A stretch of 64,000 bases of DNA from Treponema pedis (lineage in GTDB: Bacteria > Spirochaetota > Spirochaetia > Treponematales > Treponemataceae), in contig NZ_CP045670.1 of assembly GCF_017161325.1 (NCBI RefSeq), forward strand, positions 496,001 to 560,000, in the 5' to 3' direction. Positions 35,647 through 45,332 of the stretch are shown here, in pieces; the first letter of the stretch is position 1; the number at the start of each line of letters is the position of its first letter. The notes beneath the pieces are model-generated. The model saw nothing but the letters and a program-made list of their open reading frames with translations. It was not told the DNA's origin and did not search any database. Both the position numbers and the translations under genes were made by a program.

Positions 35647-36933
35647 ATGAATGAACCTCCGCCGCAATGGCTAAACCTTTTAATCCTCGCTGTTTTACTC
35701 TTTTTGTCGATGATTTTTTCATCGGGTGAAACGGCGTATTTATCCGTAAATAAACTAAAAATAAAATATTTACGCGAAAAGAAAAACAGACAGGCAGCAC
35801 GCGTAGAAAAAATTTTACAAAACAAACAAAAATTTTTAACCTCATCGCTTATAGGAAACAGTATTGTAAATATTTTAATTTCCGTTATTTTAACCGCAAT
35901 TATGGTAGAGCTTGTAGGCTCAAACGGACTGGGGATTGCAGTAACGGCAGCAACAATTGCAATTTTAATTTTCGGAGAAATTTTGCCGAAATCTGTTGCC
36001 TTAGTTTTTTCCGAATCGATTGCCCTAAAATTTTCCGTTTTTATTATGTTCTTTATGAATATTTTTTCCCCCGTTGTTTGGATAATTTCAGGCTTTACCG
36101 CTTCCGTTTTAAAACTGTTCGGAATAAAAAACACGGATTCAAACCAAGCCTTAACCGATGAAGATTTAAAAGATTTTTTTGATGTAAGCGAAGAGGACGG
36201 TACTCTCCGTTCGGCAGAGCGGGGTGTTTTGGAAAAAATTTTAAACTACGGCGATATAAGCGTAAAAAATATTATGACTCCGCGTCCCGATATAGTTGCA
36301 ATAAAAACCGATGTTTCTCCTAAAGAAATTATAGAGATTTCACAAGTCTCGCGTTTTTCCCGTTTTCCCGTTTACGAAGAAGCAATAGATGAAATATGCG
36401 GTATTTTTTATATAAAAGATTTTTTATTTGCCGAAGAAGATGAAATTTATTTCGATATAAAAAAATATTTACGTAAGCCCGTTTTTGTTTTTGAAAACAC
36501 CGAGCTTTCAAAATTACAGGAAATTTTTAAAACCGAAAAACAAAATATGGTCGTAGTTATAGATGAATACGGCGGCACTCTCGGTATTGCAACCTTAGAA
36601 GATTTAAACGAAGAAATATTCGGAAATATTGCTGATGAATACGATTCCGATGAAGCCGCCGCGGACGATATAAGCATAACCGAAGATATATCCGACAACT
36701 CGGTTCACTGTATTTTGGGAAATATACGGCTTTCGGATTTAAACGAAGAATTGGGAACATCATTTTCTTCCGAATACTACGACACGATAGGCGGTCTTGT
36801 TATGGAAAAATTCGGCAATGTTCCTGAAATAAATTCTTCAATTAAAATTGAAAACTACATATTCACCGTTACAAAAACCGAGGGAAACAGAATAGCCGAA
36901 TTAACTGCCGAACTTTGCGGAGATGATGAATGA
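35647..36933 (+). CDS. CNNM/CBS-domain hemolysin-family (HlyC/CorC) membrane protein
   Basis: A 428-residue protein of the family linked to Mg2+/Co2+ transport or homeostasis; the historical hemolysin name is not evidence of lysis. The DUF21/CNNM membrane domain spans about 8-185, starting LILAVLLFLSMIFSSGETAYLS. A CBS pair lies at about 205-330 (MTPRPDIVAI, SRFSRFPVYEEAIDEICGIFYIKDFL and VVVIDEYGGTLGIATLEDL). The C-terminal CorC_HlyC domain lies at about 345-425. It overlaps the next paralogue by four bases. The start lies within about 8 bases of a strong -10, so translation is probably leaderless. Confidence 0.88.
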   Translation: MNEPPPQWLNLLILAVLLFLSMIFSSGETAYLSVNKLKIKYLREKKNRQAARVEKILQNKQKFLTSSLIGNSIVNILISVILTAIMVELVGSNGLGIAVTAATIAILIFGEILPKSVALVFSESIALKFSVFIMFFMNIFSPVVWIISGFTASVLKLFGIKNTDSNQALTDEDLKDFFDVSEEDGTLRSAERGVLEKILNYGDISVKNIMTPRPDIVAIKTDVSPKEIIEISQVSRFSRFPVYEEAIDEICGIFYIKDFLFAEEDEIYFDIKKYLRKPVFVFENTELSKLQEIFKTEKQNMVVVIDEYGGTLGIATLEDLNEEIFGNIADEYDSDEAAADDISITEDISDNSVHCILGNIRLSDLNEELGTSFSSEYYDTIGGLVMEKFGNVPEINSSIKIENYIFTVTKTEGNRIAELTAELCGDDE

Positions 36934-38208
36934 ATTTAATTTTATTGATTATAGAGTTTACAGTATTACTTTTATGCGCCGCTTTTTTTTCAGGCACGGA
37001 AACCGGGATAACCGCAATTACACGCAGTCAGTACAAAACAATAAAAAAAAGCAAAACAAAAACAAACAAGCGGATTTCATTTCTTATTGAAAAAAAAGAT
37101 GAAATTGTAAGTGCAACATTAATAGGAACTAATTTCGTAAACACTCTTTCCTCCGGTTCGGTAACCGCATTCGTACTTGCGGAATACGGACAAAAATATC
37201 TTCCTTCGGCAACGGCAATTACCGCAATTTTAATAATTATCTTTGCGGAAATTTTACCCAAGGCTTTTGCAACACAAAAACCTGTGGAACTTACAAAAGC
37301 GGCTTCCCATATTTTATGCTTAACAAGATTTATCTTAAAACCTCCCGTTTTTATCTTTTCGGCAATGTCGAAATTTATAATTAAAGTTTTTTCAAAAAAC
37401 AAAAAAACATCGCCTATAACTCTTTCGGAAGATTATTTAAAAACGCTCATTGATATAAGTTTAGCCGACGGAACTTTCCAAACCGGAGAACATGCTTTAA
37501 TTATGCGAGCAGTTAAACTGCACGAATTAAAGCTGCACAGCATAATGACAAAAAAAGAGGATATGACGGCAATCGAAATAAATTCTTCATTTGACACAAT
37601 GGTAGAAACATTTAAAAAAAACTATGTTTTCGCGCCTGCCCGTTTTTGATACCGAAAAAGATAATATTGCAGGTATTATTCATTATAAAGACTTACTCTT
37701 TTATAAAACCAAAACGCATAAAAAAAACGGAATAAATATACGCAAAATAATACGTCCTACAATTTTTATTCCCAAAACCGCAAATATTTTTTCCGCACTA
37801 AAGACAATGAGCAAAAATAAAAAAAATATGGCTTTTATAATAGACGAATACGGAAACACGGCGGGTCTTATTACAATTGACGATATAAGTTCCGCAATTT
37901 TCGGTTCAATCCAAGATGAATATTCTAAAATAAAAAACGACCCCGCAAAAAATTTAAGCATTATAGACGGAAATCATATCAGAATACCTGCGGCGATTCC
38001 GATTATAAAACTGAATGAAATATTAAGAACCAATTTTCATTCCGAATACAACAGTACAATAGGCGGTTTAATTTTAGAAAGGGCGGAATATTTGCCTAAA
38101 GAAAATGAAACGATAAAAATAGGCAAAGTGGAATTCACCGTAGAAAAAATTGAAAACAGTAAAATTATATCGCTGATTGCAGATGTTTCCGAACTCATTG
38201 CAGGTTAA
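36930..38208 (+). pseudogene. Second CNNM/CBS-domain (HlyC/CorC) protein, frameshifted as read
   Basis: Paralogue of the preceding gene, about 425 residues if restored. The first frame (36930-37649) has the CNNM domain (FFSGTETGITAI, EILPKAFATQKPVEL) and the first CBS half ending at MVETFKKNY. The second frame (37624-38208) resumes with FSRLPVFDTEKDNIAGIIHY, IDEYGNTAGLITIDDI and the CorC_HlyC domain. Removing one base between about 37614 and 37627 (an eight-A run, or the G after TAT) restores the usual F-SRLPVFD sequence. It is translationally coupled to the upstream gene. A real loss is possible because the paralogue could cover for it, but a sequencing over-call is equally likely. Confidence 0.82.
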
Positions 38209-38235
38209 AATATTGTAAAAAAAAGTTTGAGGCTG

Positions 38236-38264
38236 TTGATAATTTCATATTTTTAAAATATACT
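38236..38264 (+). promoter_or_regulatory. Promoter of phosphodiester glycosidase gene (very short leader)
   Basis: TTGATA (38236-38241), 17-bp spacer and TATACT (38259-38264). The ATG at 38274 is only nine bases further on, and no Shine-Dalgarno precedes it. Confidence 0.55.
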
Positions 38265-38273
38265 CTTTTCATT

Positions 38274-39239
38274 ATGTCGCAAAATAAAAAAATCAACAAA
38301 CTCGCTGCGAAGTGCCGGAATACCGTTTACAGCCCTGAACGGATTAAACATTACGCACGAGTAAAACATAACATATTTAAAATTTATATTGCCGTTTTAA
38401 TTTTACTTACAAGCTGCGCAAGTCCGCCCGTAACGCGCATAGCATATCCTTATAAACCTGAAAAGCTTAACTTAAATTGGAAAAGCATTTGCAGCGGAAT
38501 TGAAATTGCAGATATTTACGACAAGAATTTACCGCTTATAGGGCATATAGTAAAAATTGATTTACAAAATCCCGATATTTCCGTAATTACTTCAGAACCC
38601 GCTCTTTTTAAAAACAATGAAGGTCTTATACGGGCGGAAACAACATATAATTTTGCAAAGCGGCACAATACGGTTGTAGCCTTTAATGCGGCGGCATTTC
38701 AAACAAGTTCTCGGCTGTCATATTTATTCGATTCGCATCGTAAAATACTGGGTATTCATATTGCTGAAGGAAAACAAATGAGTCCCGTAAATGAAAGTTT
38801 AGCGGCAATTCTTTTTTTTGATAAAGGCAAAGCGGAAATTATAAGCCGTCAAACGGAACGGGCCGTCCCCGAAAATACCGTATGTGCGGTAAGCGGCTTT
38901 TCCGTTATTTTACGAAATAAACAAATAGTAAAATCATCCGTAAACGTACGCGATTCCCGTATGGCGGTAGGTCTGGCAAACGGCGGACTTACGCTTTTTG
39001 TACTCTCGGTTGAAGCGGAAAATACATATAAGAGCCAGGGCCTTACCTATGATGAAACGGCTCTTCTTATGCTGGAACTCGGTGCGGAAGATGCTATGCA
39101 ATTGGACGGCGGAGGCTCAAGTACTTTAATTATTAACGAAAAAGGAAAACAACGCATAGCCGCACCTACTATAGGGCCTTTAATATTAAGACGCGTTGCA
39201 AGCAATGTCGGAATTATATACAAACATCTTCAAAAATAA
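38274..39239 (+). CDS. Phosphodiester glycosidase-family lipoprotein (NAGPA domain)
   Basis: A 321-residue exported lipoprotein. A long basic n-region (MSQNKKINKLAAK and on) precedes a hydrophobic core and lipobox LTSC (Cys about 52). The remainder is the NAGPA/phosphodiester glycosidase domain (PF09992), with VVAFNAAAFQTSSRLSY, SRMAVGLANGGLTLFVLSVE and the diagnostic LGAEDAMQLDGGGSSTLIIN. Family members act on GlcNAc-phosphodiester or exopolysaccharide (YngK/EpsL-like) linkages, so an envelope glycan role is likely. The n-region is unusually long; an internal start near 38357 cannot be excluded. It is a single gene, convergent with the peptide-binding lipoprotein. Confidence 0.82.
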   Translation: MSQNKKINKLAAKCRNTVYSPERIKHYARVKHNIFKIYIAVLILLTSCASPPVTRIAYPYKPEKLNLNWKSICSGIEIADIYDKNLPLIGHIVKIDLQNPDISVITSEPALFKNNEGLIRAETTYNFAKRHNTVVAFNAAAFQTSSRLSYLFDSHRKILGIHIAEGKQMSPVNESLAAILFFDKGKAEIISRQTERAVPENTVCAVSGFSVILRNKQIVKSSVNVRDSRMAVGLANGGLTLFVLSVEAENTYKSQGLTYDETALLMLELGAEDAMQLDGGGSSTLIINEKGKQRIAAPTIGPLILRRVASNVGIIYKHLQK

Positions 39240-39249
39240 ATGAGCCTTT

Positions 39250-41208
39250 TTATTTATATCTGCCGCTTAACGAATAAGAGTTTTCTTCAAGCATTTTATT
39301 TTCAGCCTTTGCCTTTTTACATTCGGCTTCTATTTCCGCATCGAACCACATATAACCGAACATAGGATTATCTAAATTATTCTGATAACGCATATTAAGC
39401 CATGAAGGAAAACATATCCACTTCCATGCCATCACATCTATAGTATTTTTATAATATGAAGGAACCATTAAGGCGGCTTCATCAACTATTTTTTCAATCT
39501 CCCGGTTTATTACGGCTTTTTCTTCGTAAGTTAAGCCGCTTTCATTAAACCGCTCCAAAAGCCTATCCAACTCGGGATTGGAATACCCGAAAAAATTTTC
39601 AAATGTTTTTTTATTTGCAAAAGATGAATGAAGCAAGGTATAGTTATCGGGAATCCGATAAGAGGGAAGAGCTCCCCACCACGCTTGATAATCGCGGCTT
39701 GAAATTTTATTAGTCATTCCTCCCGAATAATACTTAAACTCCAAATTAACGCCTGCCTTTAAGGCTTGAGCATATAAAAAGCCGAAAATTTCCCGTTCTT
39801 GTTCATCTTTAAAAAAAATAAAAAAAGATAACTCTTCTCCCTTATCGTTTACCAAAATACCGGAAGAGTTAAGAGTTTTATATCCGGCTTTTGCAAAAAA
39901 CTCCATAGCTTTTTGAGGATTAAAAGAAGGCTTTACAATATCGGGATTATTAAATTCAGCCTTTCCCCAAGTCTGCCCTACACCCATAGTATGAAGTCTT
40001 TTTCTTTGCCCCGCAAAAGCCTTATCGATAAGACCGTCCATATCTATTGCATAATACAAACCTTGCCTTACAAAAATATTATCCAACGGTTTTGCCTGCG
40101 TATTAAAAAATATTCCGGTCGGACCGGATACCGGAACATAAAACCCCTTCCATAAATTAACAAACCCCTCCTTTACATTTGCACTTGTTTCGGCAGAATC
40201 CCATTCGATATAATTATCAATATGAATTATATCAAACATTCCGAGTGCAAATTTCCTAAATGCAGGGGCCTTACGTCCTACAATTATCCTATAATAAATC
40301 TCATCAAAATTTGCAACACCTTTAAAATGGGGATAAGAATGAGCCCACCAATTTTTAACTTTTGTAAATTTCAATCCATGGTTAATATCATATTCAGTTA
40401 AAATATAAGGACCTGTTGTAGGCTCAACAATTCTATTATATTTTTCAATCCAATTTTTAGGAATTTCTCCGCCGTAAAAATGCTCTGCAATAGGTTTAAA
40501 ATTGGTAATATCAAGAAGCTCATATTCCGAATAAACTTGTTCACCTAAATATTTAACGGAAACGCAATAGTCATTTATCTTTTTTATTTCAAGATTTTTT
40601 GCACGGTAATTTTGGAGCGGGTCTACAATGAGCTTTGATTTTAAGAATTTCGCGGCAAAAAGCCAATCATTTGCCGTACAAGGAACACCGTCAGACCAAA
40701 ACATATTTTCATTAAGTTTATAATAAACGGTTTTATTTTGTATATCCAATGCCCAGCAAGTTGCGGCACAAGGCATAAATTCCCGCGATTCAAGCGATTC
40801 CCACAAAAACGGCATTTGCGTATTAAAAAGCCGAACGGAAATATTATCCGCGCCGGGGCCCGCATAACGGAAAGAAGTGGGGATATCCCCTAAATATGTA
40901 TAATACGCTCCGCCTTTTTTTAAACCTTGTGAAGAAATATCTTTAGGCTCCGAAGTATACCATTGTAAATAAGAAGGAGTATCCGGAACATAAAAATTTT
41001 CAGCTTTAACGGGCGGACAGGAAAAATCAGGTGTTGTCCGCATTTCATTTTGTAAAATAGCATTATAAGAAGACACGGCGGACTGCTCCGAATAAGAAGC
41101 TGAAGTCTCAGGTTTACAGGAAATTAAAAAAAAACCGTACAAACTTAAAAGAAAAAAAAATGTTGCAAATTTATTAAAATTTATACTGAAAGAAAAGTTT
41201 GTTTTCAA
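39250..41208 (-). CDS. Peptide ABC transporter substrate-binding lipoprotein (SBP_bac_5), third copy
   Basis: A 652-residue extracytoplasmic solute-binding lipoprotein. Signal with lipobox LISC (Cys about 31). The mature part follows the DppA/OppA family-5 layout: AATCWALDIQNKTVYYKLNENMFWSDGVPCTANDW (in pieces), TGPYILTEYD, PVSGPTGIFFNTQ and VRQGLYYAIDMDGLIDKAF. It is clearly related to the two binding proteins upstream (shared WSDG, TGPYV and YYAIDI(Q/D)GMID segments) but more diverged. It lies beyond the terminator that ends the opp operon and so is probably transcribed separately, giving the importer another specificity. Confidence 0.88.
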   Translation of the reverse strand: MKTNFSFSINFNKFATFFFLLSLYGFFLISCKPETSASYSEQSAVSSYNAILQNEMRTTPDFSCPPVKAENFYVPDTPSYLQWYTSEPKDISSQGLKKGGAYYTYLGDIPTSFRYAGPGADNISVRLFNTQMPFLWESLESREFMPCAATCWALDIQNKTVYYKLNENMFWSDGVPCTANDWLFAAKFLKSKLIVDPLQNYRAKNLEIKKINDYCVSVKYLGEQVYSEYELLDITNFKPIAEHFYGGEIPKNWIEKYNRIVEPTTGPYILTEYDINHGLKFTKVKNWWAHSYPHFKGVANFDEIYYRIIVGRKAPAFRKFALGMFDIIHIDNYIEWDSAETSANVKEGFVNLWKGFYVPVSGPTGIFFNTQAKPLDNIFVRQGLYYAIDMDGLIDKAFAGQRKRLHTMGVGQTWGKAEFNNPDIVKPSFNPQKAMEFFAKAGYKTLNSSGILVNDKGEELSFFIFFKDEQEREIFGFLYAQALKAGVNLEFKYYSGGMTNKISSRDYQAWWGALPSYRIPDNYTLLHSSFANKKTFENFFGYSNPELDRLLERFNESGLTYEEKAVINREIEKIVDEAALMVPSYYKNTIDVMAWKWICFPSWLNMRYQNNLDNPMFGYMWFDAEIEAECKKAKAENKMLEENSYSLSGRYK

Positions 41209-41219
41209 TTTTATCTACC

Positions 41220-41251
41220 GAAAAAAATACAGGTACCGAAACCCGGTACCT
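41220..41251 (-). terminator. Terminator of the opp operon
   Basis: Stem AGGTACCG / CGGTACCT (41231-41251) with a 5-base loop. On the minus strand it is followed by a T-rich run (plus-strand A run just below 41228). It separates oppF from the third binding protein. Confidence 0.75.
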
Positions 41252-41270
41252 ATTATCAGTCTAATCAATT

Positions 41271-42227
41271 TTAAACTAAATGGCAAGCACACATATGACC
41301 GTTTCCGATATCTCTTAAAACCGGTTTTTCCGTCATACATTTATCTACCTTTTTTACACAGTTTAAATGAAAAGGACAACCCGCAGGCAGGTTAATAGGA
41401 GAAGGAATCTCTCCGGTAAAGGGAATTCTTCGTCTTCTGTTAGCAGGATCCGTATCGGGAATCGCTGCAATTAGAGCCTGCGTGTAAGGATGCACAGGGT
41501 TTTCATATATAATTGAAGATGTTGCAAGCTCCATAATATTCCCCAAATACATAACTGCAATTCTATCCGACATGTGTCTAACAACATTTAATCCATGCGA
41601 TATAAATATTACCGTAAGATTTCGTTTTTCCTGCATATCTAAAAGTAAATTTAAAACCTGTGATTGAACGGAAACATCTAAAGCACTTACAGGTTCATCG
41701 CAAACAACAATCTTCGGATCAATGGCTAAAGCCCTTGCTATGGCAATACGCTGCCTTTGTCCGCCTGAAAATTCATGCGGATATCTATAATAAGCATCTT
41801 CGGGAAGGCCTACGTCTTTTAAAAGACTTAAAACCTTGTCTTTACGCTCATCAGCCGTCATTTCAGTTTGAATAATCAACGGCTCTTCAATTACATATCC
41901 TACATTCATACGGGAATTCATAGATTCGGCTGGGTCTTGAAATATCATTTGAACATCTCGGCGAACATCTTTTAACTTTCTTTCCGGCATATAAGTAATA
42001 TCATTACCTTTGTACCGTATTACACCGGAAGTGGGTTTATAAAGTCTCATCATAGCGCGGCATAAAGTACTTTTTCCGCAGCCGGTTTCCCCTACAAGCC
42101 CCAAAGTTTCACCTTCATAAACGGAAAGCGTTACACCGTTTAAGGCATGAACAACAGCCTTAGTATATTTTCCTTGTGCAAATTCTTGTACCAAGTTTTC
42201 AACTTCAAAAATGGGTTCTCTGCTCAT
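41271..42227 (-). CDS. oppF: Oligopeptide ABC transporter ATP-binding protein OppF
   Basis: ATPase of the peptide importer, 318 residues. Walker A GETGCGKST, Q-loop MIFQDPAESMN, signature FSGGQRQR, Walker B IVVCDEPVSALD and H-loop FISHGL. The C-terminal oligopeptide-transporter extension has its Cys-containing motif (PAGCPFHLNC, then KPVLRDIGNGHMCACHL), which in several Opp/Dpp ATPases binds an Fe-S cluster. It overlaps oppD by one base (ATGA-type junction). It pairs with OppD as a heterodimer beneath OppB/OppC. Confidence 0.92.
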   Translation of the reverse strand: MSREPIFEVENLVQEFAQGKYTKAVVHALNGVTLSVYEGETLGLVGETGCGKSTLCRAMMRLYKPTSGVIRYKGNDITYMPERKLKDVRRDVQMIFQDPAESMNSRMNVGYVIEEPLIIQTEMTADERKDKVLSLLKDVGLPEDAYYRYPHEFSGGQRQRIAIARALAIDPKIVVCDEPVSALDVSVQSQVLNLLLDMQEKRNLTVIFISHGLNVVRHMSDRIAVMYLGNIMELATSSIIYENPVHPYTQALIAAIPDTDPANRRRRIPFTGEIPSPINLPAGCPFHLNCVKKVDKCMTEKPVLRDIGNGHMCACHLV

Positions 42228-43213
42228 TATATTTCCCTCGCTCTAAAACATCTAATCATATGATCAGGTTCAAATTCTTCCAAAATCGGCGTATTTGACC
42301 GACAATACTCCGTTGCATGGCTGCATCGGTCGGCAAAACGGCAAGTAGAAGGATATGCACGTGGAGTCGGAACATTTCCCTTTATATACGGAAGGCGAGT
42401 CTTAGGCTCCGAATTAAGTTTAGGCATTGAAGCTATAAGGCCTCTGGTATACGGATGCCTAGGATTTTTAAATATAATATCTACGGAAGCCGTTTCTACA
42501 ATTTGACCGGCATACATAACCGCCACTTGGTCACTTACTTCGGCAACAACTCCCATATCATGGGTAATATAAATAACTCCCATGTTATTTTTCTCTTGTA
42601 AGGCCTTAATTAAGGCTAAAATTTGAGCCTGAACTGTAACGTCCAAAGCTGTGGTAGGCTCATCGGCTATAAGCAATTTAGGATGCCCTGCAAGTGCCAT
42701 AGCAATCATAACACGCTGCCTCATACCGCCTGAAAGCTGAAAAGGATAGTTGTTAAGACGTTGTTCGGCAGACGGAATTTCAACATCTTTTAAATATTTT
42801 AAAACATGAGTAGATAATTCTTCTTTTTTAATGTCTGGACGATGCAGTTCCAAAACCTCACCGACTTGCTTTTTTACCTTATGAACGGGATTTAAAGCCG
42901 TCATAGGTTCTTGAAAAATCATAGCAATAGAAGAACCGCGCATCTTATACATTTCTTCTATAGGCAAATCAAGTACATTTCTGCCTTCAAAGGTTATCGA
43001 GCCCTTTGTAATTTTACCGTAAGGGTGAGGTAAAATACGCATTATGGAAGAAGCCGTAACGCTTTTCCCGCAGCCGGATTCACCAACCAATGAAAGAGTT
43101 TTCCCCCGCTCAAGTTTTAATGCAATCTTATCTAAAACCTCCATAGGCTTGCCGGGACCGGTTTTAAACGCCACGGATAGGTCTTCTATTATAAGAAGCT
43201 CATCTGCACTCAT
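42227..43213 (-). CDS. oppD: Oligopeptide ABC transporter ATP-binding protein OppD
   Basis: Partner ATPase, about 328 residues. Walker A GESGCGKSV, Q-loop MIFQEPMTALNP, signature LSGGMRQR, Walker B LLIADEPTTALD and H-loop YITHDM. The C-terminal RFADRCSHATEYC motif is the family's Cys cluster. ATG 43213 is preferred because GGAG lies eight bases before it; an in-frame ATG at 43225 would add MELY. A hairpin (43237-43263) with a T run precedes the gene and probably lowers ATPase expression relative to the binding proteins. Confidence 0.92.
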   Translation of the reverse strand: MSADELLIIEDLSVAFKTGPGKPMEVLDKIALKLERGKTLSLVGESGCGKSVTASSIMRILPHPYGKITKGSITFEGRNVLDLPIEEMYKMRGSSIAMIFQEPMTALNPVHKVKKQVGEVLELHRPDIKKEELSTHVLKYLKDVEIPSAEQRLNNYPFQLSGGMRQRVMIAMALAGHPKLLIADEPTTALDVTVQAQILALIKALQEKNNMGVIYITHDMGVVAEVSDQVAVMYAGQIVETASVDIIFKNPRHPYTRGLIASMPKLNSEPKTRLPYIKGNVPTPRAYPSTCRFADRCSHATEYCRSNTPILEEFEPDHMIRCFRAREI

Positions 43214-43227
43214 ATATAACTCCATCT

Positions 43228-43263
43228 AAAAAAAGGCAGGGGCGGACAACAGTCTGCCCCCTG
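43228..43263 (-). terminator. Hairpin attenuator between binding protein and oppD
   Basis: Near-perfect 11-bp stem (CAGGGGCGGAC with a GTCTGCCCCCTG partner), AACA loop and seven T on the minus strand. It would stop most transcripts after the binding-protein gene. Confidence 0.7.
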
Positions 43264-43273
43264 TATTTGAAAT

Positions 43274-45235
43274 CTATTTTAAAATATATCTTTCGGCAAG
43301 ATGCCAAACCTGAGGTTCGTAAGTTTTGCCTTCTTCCATAGCTTTTTGAACTTCAGCCTTGATATTTTCATCCATCCACATCCAGCCGAAGTACATCGGA
43401 TCCGCCCAACCGTAAAAGTCGATAAATTTTGCATTACCCCATGAGGGAAAACGAATCCACTTCCATGCCGCTATACGCGAAAAATCCAAGTAATAACCGG
43501 GTATAATCAAGGCTTCATCATGCACAATGCGCTGAATTTCTTTGTCTATCCTTGCAAGCTCATCAAGCTCTGGTCCGGATTCTTCGATTGCAAGAAGTTT
43601 TTCCATTTCGGGGCTCCACCACCCGAAAAAGTTGTTTGTAAGAGGTTTTTCGGCATTGCTTTTTGAAAAATATTCCCAGTATTTAGGCGGTGAATAAGTA
43701 CTCATAGAACCCCACCATGCCTGAAATTTTCTATTTAAAACATCGTTAAAAGCACCGCTTGCCTGCATTTTAAGCTCAATTTCGACACCCGCTTTTTTTG
43801 CCTGTTCTTTAAGAATTGTAAGGCGTTCGGTATGATGAGCAGCAATATAAAGAAGCTCAAAAGAAGCCCTTTCGCCAGCCTTATTCATAAGAACACCGTC
43901 CGGGCCTATTTCGGTATAACCGGCTTCGGCTAAAAGCTCTTTAGCCTTATCGGGATCAAAGTCGGGTTTTTTGATAGTTGTATCATCAAAATAAACACCT
44001 GCCCAATAATGTCCGACCCCGATATTGTGGTAACGAGTGTATTCTCCGTAAAGGGCTTGGTCTATCATACCCTGAATATCTATAGCATAGTACATAGCCT
44101 GGCGCACTTTTTTATTGCTGAAAAAAGGAACTTTTGTATTGATAAATATACCGGCAAGTCCTTCTGCAGGCAGAAAATGAACCATCCAGCGGTTTATATA
44201 GCCGTTCGTAATATTCTCATTTGCAGAGGCTTTTCTCCAAATGGCGGGAATTGCAAGCCCGAACGAGTCCAACTCGCCCTTATAAAAATAGCCTTCCATA
44301 ACGTCGGCTCCGCCGGTAATAAGCTTATATTCAATCCTTTCAAAATTATACTGGTTTTTGTAATATTCGTATTCTCTTGCCCACCAGTTTTCAACGCGCT
44401 TAAACACTAAAAGCTCACCCTTTACGCTTGCATTTTCATCGAAAACGTAAGGTCCCGTAACGGGTTCGGCCTTCCAGTTATATTCTTCGTACCACCCTTT
44501 TTCAAGTTTTCCGCCGTAAAAATGTTTGGGGCGAGGAGCAACGTTGGTGGATTGTATAAGAGTTTGTTTATCCAATTTTGCCGATTCCAAATATTTAACC
44601 GAAATACAGTAATCGTTTATTTTTTTTATTTCGCGTTTGCCGTACCAGTTGTTATACCACGGGGCTTCAAGATTGGGAGAAGTCATAAACTCGTGCATAA
44701 ATACATAATCGTCAGCCGTACAGGGATTACCGTCCGACCATTTAACATGCTCATTTAATTTGTAATACACGGTTTGATTGTCCGCGCCGAAAGCCCAGTG
44801 TGTTGCGGCACCCGGTATTCTTTCTTTTGTTTCAGGGTTTAAGCCGAGCAGCGCATATGACTGTAAAAAAAGATCTCTCGAACTTATATTCGATTCAGGT
44901 CCCACAGTGCGGTATGTCGTAGGATATTCTCCCAGTGAACTGTGAAAAACACCTCCCGGTTTTGTACCTTTTGAAGTCCAATCTTTAGGATAACTTGTAA
45001 GCCATACTACCTGTTCGGGCAGCCCTTCAACCTTAAGCTCTTTATCTTCAACTGTAGGACTTTCAAAATCGGGTAAGCCTTCTTCCAATTCCTGCCGAGT
45101 CAGGTTTTCAGCAGCCAGTACGGCACCTTCAGCTGCACTCGCGCCGCCCGTTTTCCCTCCGCCGCAGGAGCTTGTCAACATAATAAAAGCCAATACGACC
45201 GCTATAGTCGCCGTAAACTTTTTGATATTTTCCAT
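43274..45235 (-). CDS. oppA: Peptide ABC transporter substrate-binding lipoprotein, second copy
   Basis: About 653 residues. Signal peptide and lipobox TSSC (Cys about 24) start at ATG 45235, preceded by AGGAG; the frame to 45295 lacks a signal. Family-5 binding-protein landmarks: HWAFGADNQTVYYKLNEHVK then WSDGNPCTADDY, TGPYVFDEN, AGIFINTKVPFFSNKKVRQA and YYAIDIQGMIDQALYGEYTR. It is closely similar to the next gene upstream along most of its length, indicating a tandem duplication. Hairpins on both sides suggest independent tuning of dose. Confidence 0.92.
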   Translation of the reverse strand: MENIKKFTATIAVVLAFIMLTSSCGGGKTGGASAAEGAVLAAENLTRQELEEGLPDFESPTVEDKELKVEGLPEQVVWLTSYPKDWTSKGTKPGGVFHSSLGEYPTTYRTVGPESNISSRDLFLQSYALLGLNPETKERIPGAATHWAFGADNQTVYYKLNEHVKWSDGNPCTADDYVFMHEFMTSPNLEAPWYNNWYGKREIKKINDYCISVKYLESAKLDKQTLIQSTNVAPRPKHFYGGKLEKGWYEEYNWKAEPVTGPYVFDENASVKGELLVFKRVENWWAREYEYYKNQYNFERIEYKLITGGADVMEGYFYKGELDSFGLAIPAIWRKASANENITNGYINRWMVHFLPAEGLAGIFINTKVPFFSNKKVRQAMYYAIDIQGMIDQALYGEYTRYHNIGVGHYWAGVYFDDTTIKKPDFDPDKAKELLAEAGYTEIGPDGVLMNKAGERASFELLYIAAHHTERLTILKEQAKKAGVEIELKMQASGAFNDVLNRKFQAWWGSMSTYSPPKYWEYFSKSNAEKPLTNNFFGWWSPEMEKLLAIEESGPELDELARIDKEIQRIVHDEALIIPGYYLDFSRIAAWKWIRFPSWGNAKFIDFYGWADPMYFGWMWMDENIKAEVQKAMEEGKTYEPQVWHLAERYILK

Positions 45236-45266
45236 AAATATATCTCCTATAAAAAATATGTTATTG

Positions 45267-45311
45267 AAAAAACGGGGCAATTTTATATGTTTCAAAAAAA
45301 AGACGCCCCGT
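45267..45311 (-). terminator. Hairpin attenuator between the two binding-protein genes
   Basis: ACGGGGC / GCCCCGT (45272-45311) with a long loop. On the minus strand it is followed by a T run (plus-strand A run 45267-45272). Confidence 0.6.
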
Positions 45312-45332
45312 TATAATTTTACTCCTTAAAAC

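Noticed and set aside
35647-38208. Hemolysin/virulence factor reading of the CorC-like pair
   Set aside because: The domain set is CNNM-CBS-CorC_HlyC, associated with divalent metal homeostasis; the hemolysin name is historical.
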